A DNA stretch of 40,751 nucleotides from an uncultured Eubacterium sp. (GTDB taxonomy: Bacteria; Bacillota; Clostridia; Lachnospirales; Lachnospiraceae). Location: positions 1-40,751 of the forward strand of contig CAKRGF010000023.1 of assembly GCA_934322085.1 (NCBI GenBank). The letters run 5' to 3'. Below the pieces are notes generated by a model, which worked only from the letters and a program-made list of their open reading frames with translations, searched no databases and was not told the origin of the DNA. The translations under genes and the position numbers were made by a program. Position 1 is the stretch's first letter; the number at the start of each line of letters is the position of its first letter. Shown one piece after another: positions 1-6,893 of this stretch.

Positions 1-184
1 TTTTCCACTTTACCTTTTTCTTTGTGTTCTTGACCTTGAGCGTTTTACTCTTTCCCTTTGTGACAGTCAATTTTTTATTGCTTAGGCTGACTTTCTTTGC
101 CGCTGATACCTCACTTGCAGGTATCATGCCAAGCAACAAAGCAAAAGCGAGCAGACAGGCAGTCAGTTGTTTTTTTCTTCTCAT
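1..184 (-). CDS. Secreted Ig-like-domain protein, N-terminal part only
   Basis: The gene starts at 184 and runs off the left edge, so only about 61 residues are visible. It begins with a signal peptide: a basic MRRKKQ start, a hydrophobic stretch (LTACLLAFALLLGMIPA) and an Ala-rich cleavage region ending near VSAAKK. The mature start reads KKVSLSNKKLTVTKGKSK followed by TLKVKNTKKKVKWK. This is the usual first strand pattern of bacterial Ig-like (BIG2-type) repeats in secreted and cell-surface proteins of Lachnospiraceae. The protein is probably exported to the cell surface; whatever enzymatic or adhesive domain follows lies outside the window. No strong ribosome site precedes the ATG, but a good sigma-A promoter lies upstream. 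Confidence 0.75.
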   Translation of the reverse strand, partial: MRRKKQLTACLLAFALLLGMIPASEVSAAKKVSLSNKKLTVTKGKSKTLKVKNTKKKVKWK

Positions 185-216
185 TAAAAATTAGTTGATA
201 TTACAAAAACAAGATA

Positions 217-246
217 ATTATATCATATTATATTTTCACGCGTCAA
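217..246 (-). promoter_or_regulatory. Sigma-A promoter of the Ig-like protein gene
   Basis: On the minus strand there is a -35 box TTGACG (241-246) and a -10 box TATAAT (217-222) separated by 18 nt, about 33 nt upstream of the start codon at 184. Confidence 0.6.
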
Positions 247-307
247 ATTAATCTTCTCACCTACTGCACAACAAGTTAATAAACCACATAATAGTGACAA
301 AGAAAAC

Positions 308-345
308 CCGACTACGCAGGAGCATTTCTACTCTTGTGTAGTCGG
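308..345 (-). terminator. Intrinsic terminator, usable in both directions
   Basis: A 15-bp stem (308-322 with 331-345, two G-U pairs) closes an 8-nt loop. It is followed by a T-rich run on the plus strand and by GGGTTTTC on the minus strand. It lies about 120 nt downstream of the metal ATPase stop codon and is the likely end of that operon. The stretch between 346 and 466 shows nothing else I can name. Confidence 0.8.
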
Positions 346-466
346 TTGTTTTCGTTTCCGTTTGAAGGCTTCGCTCAAAAATAATCGTTTTTCAGAAAAT
401 CCCTAAGTGAAGTCCCAAAAAAAGTCTCCTTTTGTTCATGCCGTATAAACCCAAAGGTTATATGTC

Positions 467-2557
467 TTATTTTTCATCCTTTTCGTTAAGCAAATCCTTC
501 ATGCTCTTAACACTGATTGCCAAGGTTGATGTATTATGCAAAAGTGCTGACGTTGCCGGCTGCATAACACCACCAATCCCACACAAAATCAATCCGGTAT
601 TAAAACCAACAATCTGTCGGTAATTTCCGTGAATCCGCTTTACTAACGCATTGCTTAACCGTTTTAAGGTAACTAATTCTTCCAGATTGTCGCCTGCAAT
701 GGTAATGTCAGCAATCTCCCGTGCCATCTCTGCACCATCACAAATTGCAATTCCGACATCTGCTGCAGAAAGTGCCGGTGAATCATTTACACCGTCTCCA
801 ATCATGATAACTTTACGTCCTGCCTGATGTTCTTTTTCCACATATGACGCTTTATCTTCCGGAAGCACTTCCGAATAATATTCATCAACGCCAACTTTAG
901 CTGCAACCACTTCCGCAGTCCGCTCGCTGTCTCCTGTCATCATAACAATTTTAGAGAGCCCACACTTGCGAAGCATGGAAACAACCTGCGGTGCCTCCTC
1001 GCGAATCGGATCCGTAATCGCAATGACAGCAACTAAAACACCATCAATTGCCAGATACAAATGCGAACATTCACCCGAAAGAGATTCAAACAATTCTTCT
1101 TTTCCCTGTGGAATCACACATTGTTCATCTTCAAATACAAAATGATAACTTCCAATGATTACTTTCTTGTCCTGAATCCGTGAAGAAATACCATGTGCTA
1201 CGATATATTCCACTTTGGAATGATTTTCTTCGTGAACAAGTCCTTTGTCCATCGCTGCGCGTACAACAGCTTTTGCCATCGAATGAGGAAAATGTTCCTC
1301 TAAGCATGCGGCAATTCTTAAAAGTTCATCCGGTTCTTCATCACAGAAGGAAATCACATCGGATACAACCGGCTGTGCTTTTGTAATAGTTCCTGTCTTA
1401 TCAAACACAATCGTATCTGCCTCTGCCATTGCCTCTAGAAACTTTCCACCTTTGACGGTAATGCCATGTGACTGAGCTTCGCGCATCGCCGATAAAACAG
1501 ATATCGGCATAGATAATTTCAGCGCACAGGAAAAATCTACCATCAGTACGGAAAGTGCTTTGGTAACATTTCTCGTCAAAAGATAAACAAGACAGGTTCC
1601 TGCCAATGTATACGGAACCAGACGGTCTGCCAGATGCTCTGCTCGGCTTTCTACCGTTGACTTTAGTTTTTCCGTTTCCTCTATCATGGCAACAATTTTT
1701 TCATATTTTGTTGTGCCGGAATTCTCTTTAACCTCAATCAGAAGTTCTCCCTCTTCAAGCACCGTTCCGGCATAAACATAACCTCCCGGTTTCTTCGCAA
1801 CCGGAATTGCCTCGCCGGTAAGAGAGGCCTGATTCACCATGCCCTCTCCTTCTTTGATTACGCCATCAAGCGGAATGACATTTCCCATATGCACGGTCAC
1901 ACAATCGCCTGTCTCTATCTTCGAAACATCCGTAAGAACCTCTTTGCCATCCACATTAAGCCACACTTTACTTACATTTAATGACATTTTCTTTGCCAAA
2001 TCATCCACTGACTTTTTGTGAGTCCACTCCTCCATGATTTCACCTAAATCAAGAAGGAACATAACAGAACCTGCCGTTCCATAATCGCCTCTTACAATTG
2101 ATGTTGTAATCGCAATACCATCCAGAAGAGGAACTTCAATCTTTCTCCTTCCAACACAGGACAGAGCCTTCTTAATGTAAGAAAGCGATTTTACCAAAAC
2201 AAGTCCTGTTCGTATCGGAGCCGGAACAAAAAATTTGCTTCCCATACGAAGCACAACGCGGTTTACTAACTTGTCCCAATATTTCCGGTTCATCGCACGG
2301 CCGGAGCGGGCAAGTGTCTCATCTTCTTCTACCTTCCGGCTATAATAGTAGGTTTGCAGATAAGAGAGAAGGATTTGTCTTTCTCCTGTATAAGTAATTA
2401 CTACATCACCTGTTCTCTCATAAACTTTAGCAGTCAAAATCATATCCTGTGCTGCCAAATCATACTCAAGTTTATCCGCCTGCAAATCCGTCATTTCATT
2501 TGTCATTACATGAATACGCATTCTGCCACGCATATTATGCAAAACTTTAAATTTCAT
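467..2557 (-). CDS. P1B-type metal-transporting ATPase with SCALKLS motif (ferrosome FezB-like)
   Basis: This 696-residue integral membrane ATPase carries the full P-type set: TGE (247-249), the phosphorylated Asp in DKTGT (386-390), the P1B-specific HP locus HFPHS (422-426), TGD (541-543) and GDGVND (587-592). The membrane metal site is unusual: CPC is replaced by SCALKLSMP (343-351). The N-terminus has no CxxC metal-binding domain; it has an arginine-rich RGRMRIHV (10-17). As I recall it, this combination marks the P1B-6 group that includes FezB of ferrosomes, an iron-storing compartment. A longer frame would start at a GTG at 2566, but that GTG lies inside the ribosome site AAGAGGTG, so I use the ATG at 2557, 6 nt downstream. 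It follows the small DUF6110-like gene across a terminator-like hairpin. The family assignment as a P1B ATPase is sure; iron as substrate is inferred. Confidence 0.9.
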   Translation of the reverse strand: MKFKVLHNMRGRMRIHVMTNEMTDLQADKLEYDLAAQDMILTAKVYERTGDVVITYTGERQILLSYLQTYYYSRKVEEDETLARSGRAMNRKYWDKLVNRVVLRMGSKFFVPAPIRTGLVLVKSLSYIKKALSCVGRRKIEVPLLDGIAITTSIVRGDYGTAGSVMFLLDLGEIMEEWTHKKSVDDLAKKMSLNVSKVWLNVDGKEVLTDVSKIETGDCVTVHMGNVIPLDGVIKEGEGMVNQASLTGEAIPVAKKPGGYVYAGTVLEEGELLIEVKENSGTTKYEKIVAMIEETEKLKSTVESRAEHLADRLVPYTLAGTCLVYLLTRNVTKALSVLMVDFSCALKLSMPISVLSAMREAQSHGITVKGGKFLEAMAEADTIVFDKTGTITKAQPVVSDVISFCDEEPDELLRIAACLEEHFPHSMAKAVVRAAMDKGLVHEENHSKVEYIVAHGISSRIQDKKVIIGSYHFVFEDEQCVIPQGKEELFESLSGECSHLYLAIDGVLVAVIAITDPIREEAPQVVSMLRKCGLSKIVMMTGDSERTAEVVAAKVGVDEYYSEVLPEDKASYVEKEHQAGRKVIMIGDGVNDSPALSAADVGIAICDGAEMAREIADITIAGDNLEELVTLKRLSNALVKRIHGNYRQIVGFNTGLILCGIGGVMQPATSALLHNTSTLAISVKSMKDLLNEKDEK

Positions 2558-2580
2558 ATCTATCACCTCTTAGATATACA

Positions 2581-2612
2581 AAAAACACCTGTACAAACCG
2601 ACAGGTGTTTTT
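2581..2612 (-). terminator. Hairpin between the small membrane protein gene and the ATPase gene
   Basis: A perfect 12-bp inverted repeat (2581-2592 with 2601-2612) around an 8-nt loop, flanked by A5 and T6, looks like an intrinsic terminator in both directions. On the minus strand it lies 11 nt after the small gene and ends about 23 nt before the ATPase start codon, so it probably sets how much transcript continues into the ATPase gene. Confidence 0.8.
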
Positions 2613-2623
2613 TAATAAGTATC

Positions 2624-2902
2624 TTATTCTTCTGTCTGACTTTCATCTGCATATGAAGTTTCCTGTGCTTTACGATCTTCATTAATCTGCTGTGCTTCTG
2701 CATAAATATCACCAGCATTTTCCTGAACTGTCGTAACTGTCTTCATAACAGATTCTTTTGCACGGAGAACCGCTGCGGTACATTTTGTATATACATTCTT
2801 TGCGTCCTTACTGGAAAGAACTTTTACTCCTGCTGTACCAAGAAGCAGACCTGCTGCAAATAATCCCGTATGTTTTCCGTTAATTTTTTTCAACAATTTC
2901 AT
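2624..2902 (-). CDS. DUF6110-type small membrane protein (candidate FezA-like partner)
   Basis: This 92-residue protein has a basic start (MKLLKKINGKH) and one short hydrophobic segment (14-26) with a GxxxG packing motif at Gly18-Gly22. A conserved-looking middle follows (DAKNVYTKCTAAVLRAK, then VMKTVTTVQENAGDIY), ending in an acidic, hydrophilic tail. I recognise the middle as the DUF6110 pattern, an uncharacterised family that I recall beside metal ATPases in Clostridia. The ribosome site GGAGGTG stands 8 nt before the ATG and a strong promoter lies just upstream. It is the first gene of a two-gene unit with the P1B ATPase. A membrane-surface or scaffold role in a ferrosome-like compartment is a guess from context and size. 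The DUF call rests on memory of the motif. Confidence 0.75.
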   Translation of the reverse strand: MKLLKKINGKHTGLFAAGLLLGTAGVKVLSSKDAKNVYTKCTAAVLRAKESVMKTVTTVQENAGDIYAEAQQINEDRKAQETSYADESQTEE

Positions 2903-2940
2903 CTTAACGACACCTCCGTTTTATCCATTTCTTGAAAAAT

Positions 2941-2968
2941 ATTATAGTCTTCTTTCGAGAAATGTCCA
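2941..2968 (-). promoter_or_regulatory. Sigma-A promoter of the small protein/P1B-ATPase operon
   Basis: On the minus strand there is a -35 box TGGACA (2963-2968), a 16-nt spacer and a perfect -10 box TATAAT (2941-2946), about 38 nt upstream of the ATG at 2902. Confidence 0.75.
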
Positions 2969-2975
2969 CCCCATT

Positions 2976-3008
2976 TTTCCTTATTGGTAATTTTTATCAA
3001 TAAGGAAA
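2976..3008. promoter_or_regulatory. Fur-box-like palindrome, site 1
   Basis: TTTCCTTATTG (2976-2986) and its exact reverse complement (2998-3008) flank an 11-nt centre. The inner 15 bases, TGGTAATTTTTATCA (2985-2999), match the 7-1-7 Fur core TGATAATnATTATCA at all but two positions. It sits 7 nt upstream of the -35 box of the P1B-ATPase operon. The same sequence recurs at 6145-6166. It is not followed by a T run, so it is unlikely to be a terminator of the ABC permease gene. Confidence 0.6.
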
Positions 3009-3017
3009 CTATTCTTC

Positions 3018-5330
3018 TTACTCTACTCTCTTTAACGCTTCATCAAGAGGAATCTTTCGGATTCTTCTAAAGTCAAAGAGCATGACAACCAAATAGCCAA
3101 CAAAAATGAACGCAAACATCTTAATATAATCCAAAGGTCCCATAATAAAGATGAACCATCCGCTCATGCTTTGCAGCATAACCGTCCATACACTCCGCAT
3201 CACAAGGGTTCCAACCAAAACACTCAGTGCTGCACAGATGACCACAACAATCGTTGTTGCAAGAAGATATAATTTTGCAATTTCTCCATCTGTATAACCG
3301 AGAATTTTCGTCATGGATATCGCAACCTCATTTTTCTCAATAATAATTTTTGTCAGCAGGTAAATCAACACGGCCGATAAAACCACACATAAGAACTGGA
3401 AGTACAGCATATAAGATCCCATCGTATGGTCAAGCTGGTTACTCATCTTCGTAATCTCTCTCTCCGTAATTACCGTTGCAATATAATCCTTTTTCATATC
3501 TTTTATTTTGGTATTTGTAAAAAATCCATCAAATGCATCCTCGTCTTTGTCAAATACCGTCCGATACTGCTCAATCGGCATAAAGACCGCAATACTCTGT
3601 GAGTGTTCAAAAAAGCCTTTTACTTTGAAGGAATATTTCTTTTTCTCGTATTTCGCATTGAGTGTAACCGTATCACCAACAGCTACATCATACTTATCAC
3701 TAAACGGCTTGGAAATGTAAACTTCTTTCTCTTTTAAATTCTTTGCATCCGGCAGAGAAATATACTTACTCGTATCTTCTACGCCGTATATTGACACTTC
3801 TTCATCCAAGGCATCCGTCTTATACAACAGAGAATCCATACTGAATTTTTCTGCGTCTGAATTTTTCGTTGTAATTTCTTTGCCCGTTTCATCTTTATAA
3901 CTTTTCAGTACATACTGATAATCAGCAATCATCATATCCTTTGTATTATCTTTGTAATACTGTAAGGTAGACGGCATTCCAATTGCCATTGCTAACATAA
4001 TAGAAATAAAGGCAATTCCCACAAACAAAATTAAATAGTTTGGTATGTTCTGGAAAATAATACGCAGACGAAAACGGCTCAAAAAGTTCCATTTCGGCAG
4101 ACGCATTGCTTTCTTTCGTTTGTTCTTTTTCAAATCACAGCGTAAAAACTGCAATGGTGTATGACGCAGCATCCGCATAAGAACCAATAAATTAATAACA
4201 AACATAAGGACAACCGGAATAATCGTTGTCTTTATAAATGCATCCGGATTCCATAAAGTCACGTACGTTGGCAGACTGTAGTTACTGTAATACATATTGA
4301 CAACTAATTCTTTAAACACCGTGTAGCCTAAAATATTACCAATAATTGCAGACACAAATGTCACAATGATAGGAACCGCCAGATAATGCCTTACAAGCTC
4401 TCCTTTTGTGTAACCGGATGCACGAAGCGTACCAACTGTCATTGACTCTTTCTTAATCGTATTACTAATTGTCACGGCAAAAATAAAGGCAATAATCACA
4501 ATGAGCACATCCAAAATCACGCCGCCCATTGCTAAATCCGAACCCATATCGTCTGTTGCAAAGGTAATTGCCGGATTTGCATAAGCCGGCGTATAATCCT
4601 CCACCTGATTGCCGGAAGTAATTACCTCTTTGTATAATTCATCCAGAAAATCATCCGACATTTCTTTCTCATCCACCTCATCTGCCGGTGTTTTGTCATA
4701 ACGCCATGCGTAGTTATAATGGCAGGTACCATTTAACCGTTCCCATCCATCTTTTGTCACCATTGCCACATCAAATGTTATGGCATCAAACATCAAATCC
4801 GTGCTTTTTTCATGCAGCGTCGCATAATTGACATACGCAATCAGACCTGAAACCTCATATTTTTCACCGCCGGCGCTAATCGTATCGCCAACCTTAATTC
4901 CTGCATTGTCCGCATGCATACGGTCAATCGCAATTTCATTTTTATTTTCCGGAAGTCTTCCGTCTAAAACACTTGCCAGATTGACCTTATCATTTTTTTG
5001 AAAAATACGGATGGTGCCTTCCTTTTTTCCGTCCCCATTTTTATCCTCATTTAAATTGTAATAAAAATCCTCATATATCGTGGCAGGAAGCGAATCAAAA
5101 ATTCCTTTTTCAGCCTTTTGTGAAAGTTCAAAATGCCCATCTTCGCAAATCGACTTTTTCGTATTCTCGGTTGCCGCTGTCAGCATACTCTCATTTGCCA
5201 CATACATACCGGCGATAAAGCCAATTACAAAAATCATAAACAGACTGACTAAGAGATATTTACTCCAATCCCCTTTTAATTCTCTCGGCACACGTTTAAT
5301 TAATGGATTTTTCGTCTTGTTTTTCTTCAT
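3018..5330 (-). CDS. ABC transporter permease, FtsX/MacB type, large
   Basis: This 770-residue membrane protein is the permease of an ABC exporter of the FtsX/MacB superfamily. An N-terminal membrane anchor (about 21-41, YLLVSLFMIFVIGFIAG) is followed by a large extracytoplasmic domain. Two FtsX-type helix bundles then appear: one near VILDVLIVIIAFIFAV with the coupling-helix pattern GTLRASGYTKGEL, and one at the C-terminus with SMTKILGYTDGEI, ending in DEALKRVE. The duplicated layout with two FtsX domains is usual for Firmicute permeases of this size. I chose the ATG at 5330, 9 nt after an AGGAGG site; an earlier in-frame start at 5390 would overlap the ATPase gene and lacks a good site. It follows the ATPase gene after 13 nt. 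The substrate is unknown; peptides or lipids are typical for the family. Confidence 0.9.
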   Translation of the reverse strand: MKKNKTKNPLIKRVPRELKGDWSKYLLVSLFMIFVIGFIAGMYVANESMLTAATENTKKSICEDGHFELSQKAEKGIFDSLPATIYEDFYYNLNEDKNGDGKKEGTIRIFQKNDKVNLASVLDGRLPENKNEIAIDRMHADNAGIKVGDTISAGGEKYEVSGLIAYVNYATLHEKSTDLMFDAITFDVAMVTKDGWERLNGTCHYNYAWRYDKTPADEVDEKEMSDDFLDELYKEVITSGNQVEDYTPAYANPAITFATDDMGSDLAMGGVILDVLIVIIAFIFAVTISNTIKKESMTVGTLRASGYTKGELVRHYLAVPIIVTFVSAIIGNILGYTVFKELVVNMYYSNYSLPTYVTLWNPDAFIKTTIIPVVLMFVINLLVLMRMLRHTPLQFLRCDLKKNKRKKAMRLPKWNFLSRFRLRIIFQNIPNYLILFVGIAFISIMLAMAIGMPSTLQYYKDNTKDMMIADYQYVLKSYKDETGKEITTKNSDAEKFSMDSLLYKTDALDEEVSIYGVEDTSKYISLPDAKNLKEKEVYISKPFSDKYDVAVGDTVTLNAKYEKKKYSFKVKGFFEHSQSIAVFMPIEQYRTVFDKDEDAFDGFFTNTKIKDMKKDYIATVITEREITKMSNQLDHTMGSYMLYFQFLCVVLSAVLIYLLTKIIIEKNEVAISMTKILGYTDGEIAKLYLLATTIVVVICAALSVLVGTLVMRSVWTVMLQSMSGWFIFIMGPLDYIKMFAFIFVGYLVVMLFDFRRIRKIPLDEALKRVE

Positions 5331-5343
5331 TCCATTCATCCTC

Positions 5344-6060
5344 CTACCATTCCAAATCCATTGCCGAAATTTTCTGCTCATTGATATCATTGTGTCTTAC
5401 ACTTCCATCACGCAACTTAATCACATGGTCTGCCATATGACGGATTGCCTCATTATGAGTTACCATAATGACGGTATTTCCATATTTTTTGTTTACATCT
5501 TCAATCAATTTCAAAATTTCTTTTGACGTGTTGTAATCAAGTGCTCCGGTTGGCTCATCGCAAAGCAAAATATCCGGATTTTTTACAATCGCACGTCCAA
5601 TTGAAACTCTCTGCTGCTGACCACCGGAAAGCTGATTTGGCAGTTTATAGCGGTGCTCATACAGCCCCAGTGTATGTAAAAGGTCATCAATATCCAAAGA
5701 ATCATCAGACAAATAAGCTCCTACTTCAATATTCTCTTTCACATTCAGATTGGCAATCAAATTATACATCTGAAATACATATCCCAAATGTTTTCTGCGG
5801 TACTGGGTTAATTCTTTTTCCCCTAAATCCTCTAATTTATCACCATGAATTGCAATATAGCCTGAATCGGCAGAATCAATTCCACCAATAATATTTAACA
5901 AAGTAGACTTTCCTGAACCAGATGGTCCTAACAATACACAGAACTCCCCTTTAGCAACGGAAAAATTCATTCCACGAAGTACCTCCTGTCTGGTCTCTCC
6001 GCTTCCGAATCCTTTCTTTAAGTCCACAATCTCCAAAAATTTACTCTCCTGATTTGACAT
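5344..6060 (-). CDS. ABC transporter ATP-binding protein, MacB/LolD type
   Basis: This 238-residue cytoplasmic ATPase powers the FtsX-type permease encoded 13 nt downstream. Walker A is GPSGSGKST (45-53), the Q-loop lies around FQMYNL (96-101), the signature is LSGGQ (144-148), Walker B is ILLCDE (164-169), and the H-loop is VTHN (200-203). Length and order match the MacB/LolD/FtsE branch. I place the start at the ATG at 6060, 5 nt after AAAGGAG, and not at an in-frame ATG 15 nt upstream, which lies ahead of that site. The promoter region holds two palindromes: one Fur-box-like upstream of the -35, and GTTAGT/ACTAAC at the transcription start. No sensor kinase gene, common beside bacitracin-type exporters, is adjacent. 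Confidence 0.95.
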   Translation of the reverse strand: MSNQESKFLEIVDLKKGFGSGETRQEVLRGMNFSVAKGEFCVLLGPSGSGKSTLLNIIGGIDSADSGYIAIHGDKLEDLGEKELTQYRRKHLGYVFQMYNLIANLNVKENIEVGAYLSDDSLDIDDLLHTLGLYEHRYKLPNQLSGGQQQRVSIGRAIVKNPDILLCDEPTGALDYNTSKEILKLIEDVNKKYGNTVIMVTHNEAIRHMADHVIKLRDGSVRHNDINEQKISAMDLEW

Positions 6061-6094
6061 AATTACTCCTTTCATGCAACAATCTCTTTTTTGG

Positions 6095-6110
6095 GTTAGT
6101 CACCACTAAC
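6095..6110. promoter_or_regulatory. Operator-like palindrome at the ABC transporter transcription start
   Basis: GTTAGT (6095-6100) and ACTAAC (6105-6110) form a perfect inverted repeat around 4 nt. It lies just downstream of the -10 box at 6112-6117, where a repressor would block initiation. The sequence style (TTAGT...ACTAA) resembles TetR- or MarR-family operators; no such regulator gene is in the window. Confidence 0.5.
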
Positions 6111-6111
6111 T

Positions 6112-6139
6112 ATTATGACATATTTTGCTATTATTGCAA
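6112..6139 (-). promoter_or_regulatory. Promoter of the ABC transporter operon
   Basis: On the minus strand there is a -35 box TTGCAA (6134-6139), a 16-nt spacer and a -10 box CATAAT (6112-6117), about 52 nt upstream of the chosen start at 6060. Confidence 0.55.
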
Positions 6140-6144
6140 GTAAG

Positions 6145-6166
6145 TTATTGATAATATTTATCAATA
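6145..6166. promoter_or_regulatory. Fur-box-like palindrome, site 2
   Basis: TATTGATAA and its reverse complement TTATCAATA are separated by 3 nt. The 15-base core TGATAATATTTATCA (6149-6163) differs from the 7-1-7 Fur core TGATAATnATTATCA at one position. It lies 5 nt upstream of the -35 box of the ABC operon and repeats the palindrome at 2976-3008. Confidence 0.6.
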
Positions 6167-6177
6167 GGAATAATAAA

Positions 6178-6218
6178 GGCTGTAAACGCCGTCAATTCAC
6201 ATTGACACATTTACAGCC
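6178..6218 (-). terminator. Terminator after rpe
   Basis: An outer 9-bp stem GGCTGTAAA/TTTACAGCC (6178-6186 with 6210-6218) encloses an inner GTCAA/TTGAC pairing. On the minus strand it is followed by TTTATTATT. It ends the long dapA-to-rpe unit. Confidence 0.75.
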
Positions 6219-6239
6219 TGTGTATTCTTAATTTTGTAT

Positions 6240-6893
6240 TTACTTCAATATTTCTTTAAAGTTCTTAATATTCTCCTCAACGTTGCCTTTAAATATTTTC
6301 GTACCGGCAACAAATACATTAGCCCCCGCCTGTTTAATCTCCTCAATATTCTGAAGATTGACGCCGCCATCAACTTCGATATCAACGGAAAGATTTCTCT
6401 CATCAATAATTGAGCGAAGCTTTGCAATCTTTGAAAATGTTCTTGTAACAATTTTTTGTCCGCCATACCCTGGATATACTGTCATAACCAAAACCATGGA
6501 TAGCTTGTCCAAAAACGGAAGAACTACATCAATATCCGTATCCGGGCTAAGTGCTACCGCCGCTTTGGCACCACATCGAAGTATCTCGTCAATCGTTTCT
6601 TCCAAGTCATCACAGGCTTCTGCATGAACCGTGATTCCATCCGCACCAATTCCTGCAAACCGCTCCACATGCTTAATCGGATTTACAATCATTAAATGCA
6701 CATCAAAAAACAGGTCCGTACACTCACGAAGCCCTCTTACTATTGTTGTACCAAATGACAAGTTTGGTACAAACACCCCGTCCATTACATCAATATGAAT
6801 ATAGTCTGCTCCGGCGCTTTGCGCGGTCTTCACTTCCTGACCTAAACAAGTAATGTCCGCCGCCAGAATTGATGGTGACAATTTGTATGTCAT
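6240..6893 (-). CDS. rpe: Ribulose-phosphate 3-epimerase
   Basis: This 217-residue cytoplasmic TIM-barrel enzyme interconverts D-ribulose 5-phosphate and D-xylulose 5-phosphate in the pentose phosphate pathway. It shows the family signatures: SPSILAAD at the start, HIDVMDG with a metal-binding His and catalytic Asp, FDVHLMI, a phosphate-binding loop region TVYPGYGGQ, and VDGGVN with the second catalytic Asp. The length is normal for the family. TVYPGYGGQ has tyrosines where most members have TVEPGFGGQ or SVNPGFGGQ, a mild variation. The ATG overlaps the rsgA stop by 4 nt (ATGA), implying translational coupling. It is the last gene of the large operon, and a terminator follows after about 20 nt. 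The rsgA-rpe order is standard in Firmicutes; the thiamine pyrophosphokinase gene that often comes next is missing. Confidence 0.97.
   Translation of the reverse strand: MTYKLSPSILAADITCLGQEVKTAQSAGADYIHIDVMDGVFVPNLSFGTTIVRGLRECTDLFFDVHLMIVNPIKHVERFAGIGADGITVHAEACDDLEETIDEILRCGAKAAVALSPDTDIDVVLPFLDKLSMVLVMTVYPGYGGQKIVTRTFSKIAKLRSIIDERNLSVDIEVDGGVNLQNIEEIKQAGANVFVAGTKIFKGNVEENIKNFKEILK

Noticed and set aside
2976..3008. Reading the palindrome after the ABC permease gene as a terminator
   Set aside because: The stem is AT-rich and is not followed by a T run in either direction, and the same sequence recurs ahead of another promoter at 6145-6166, so an operator is more likely.
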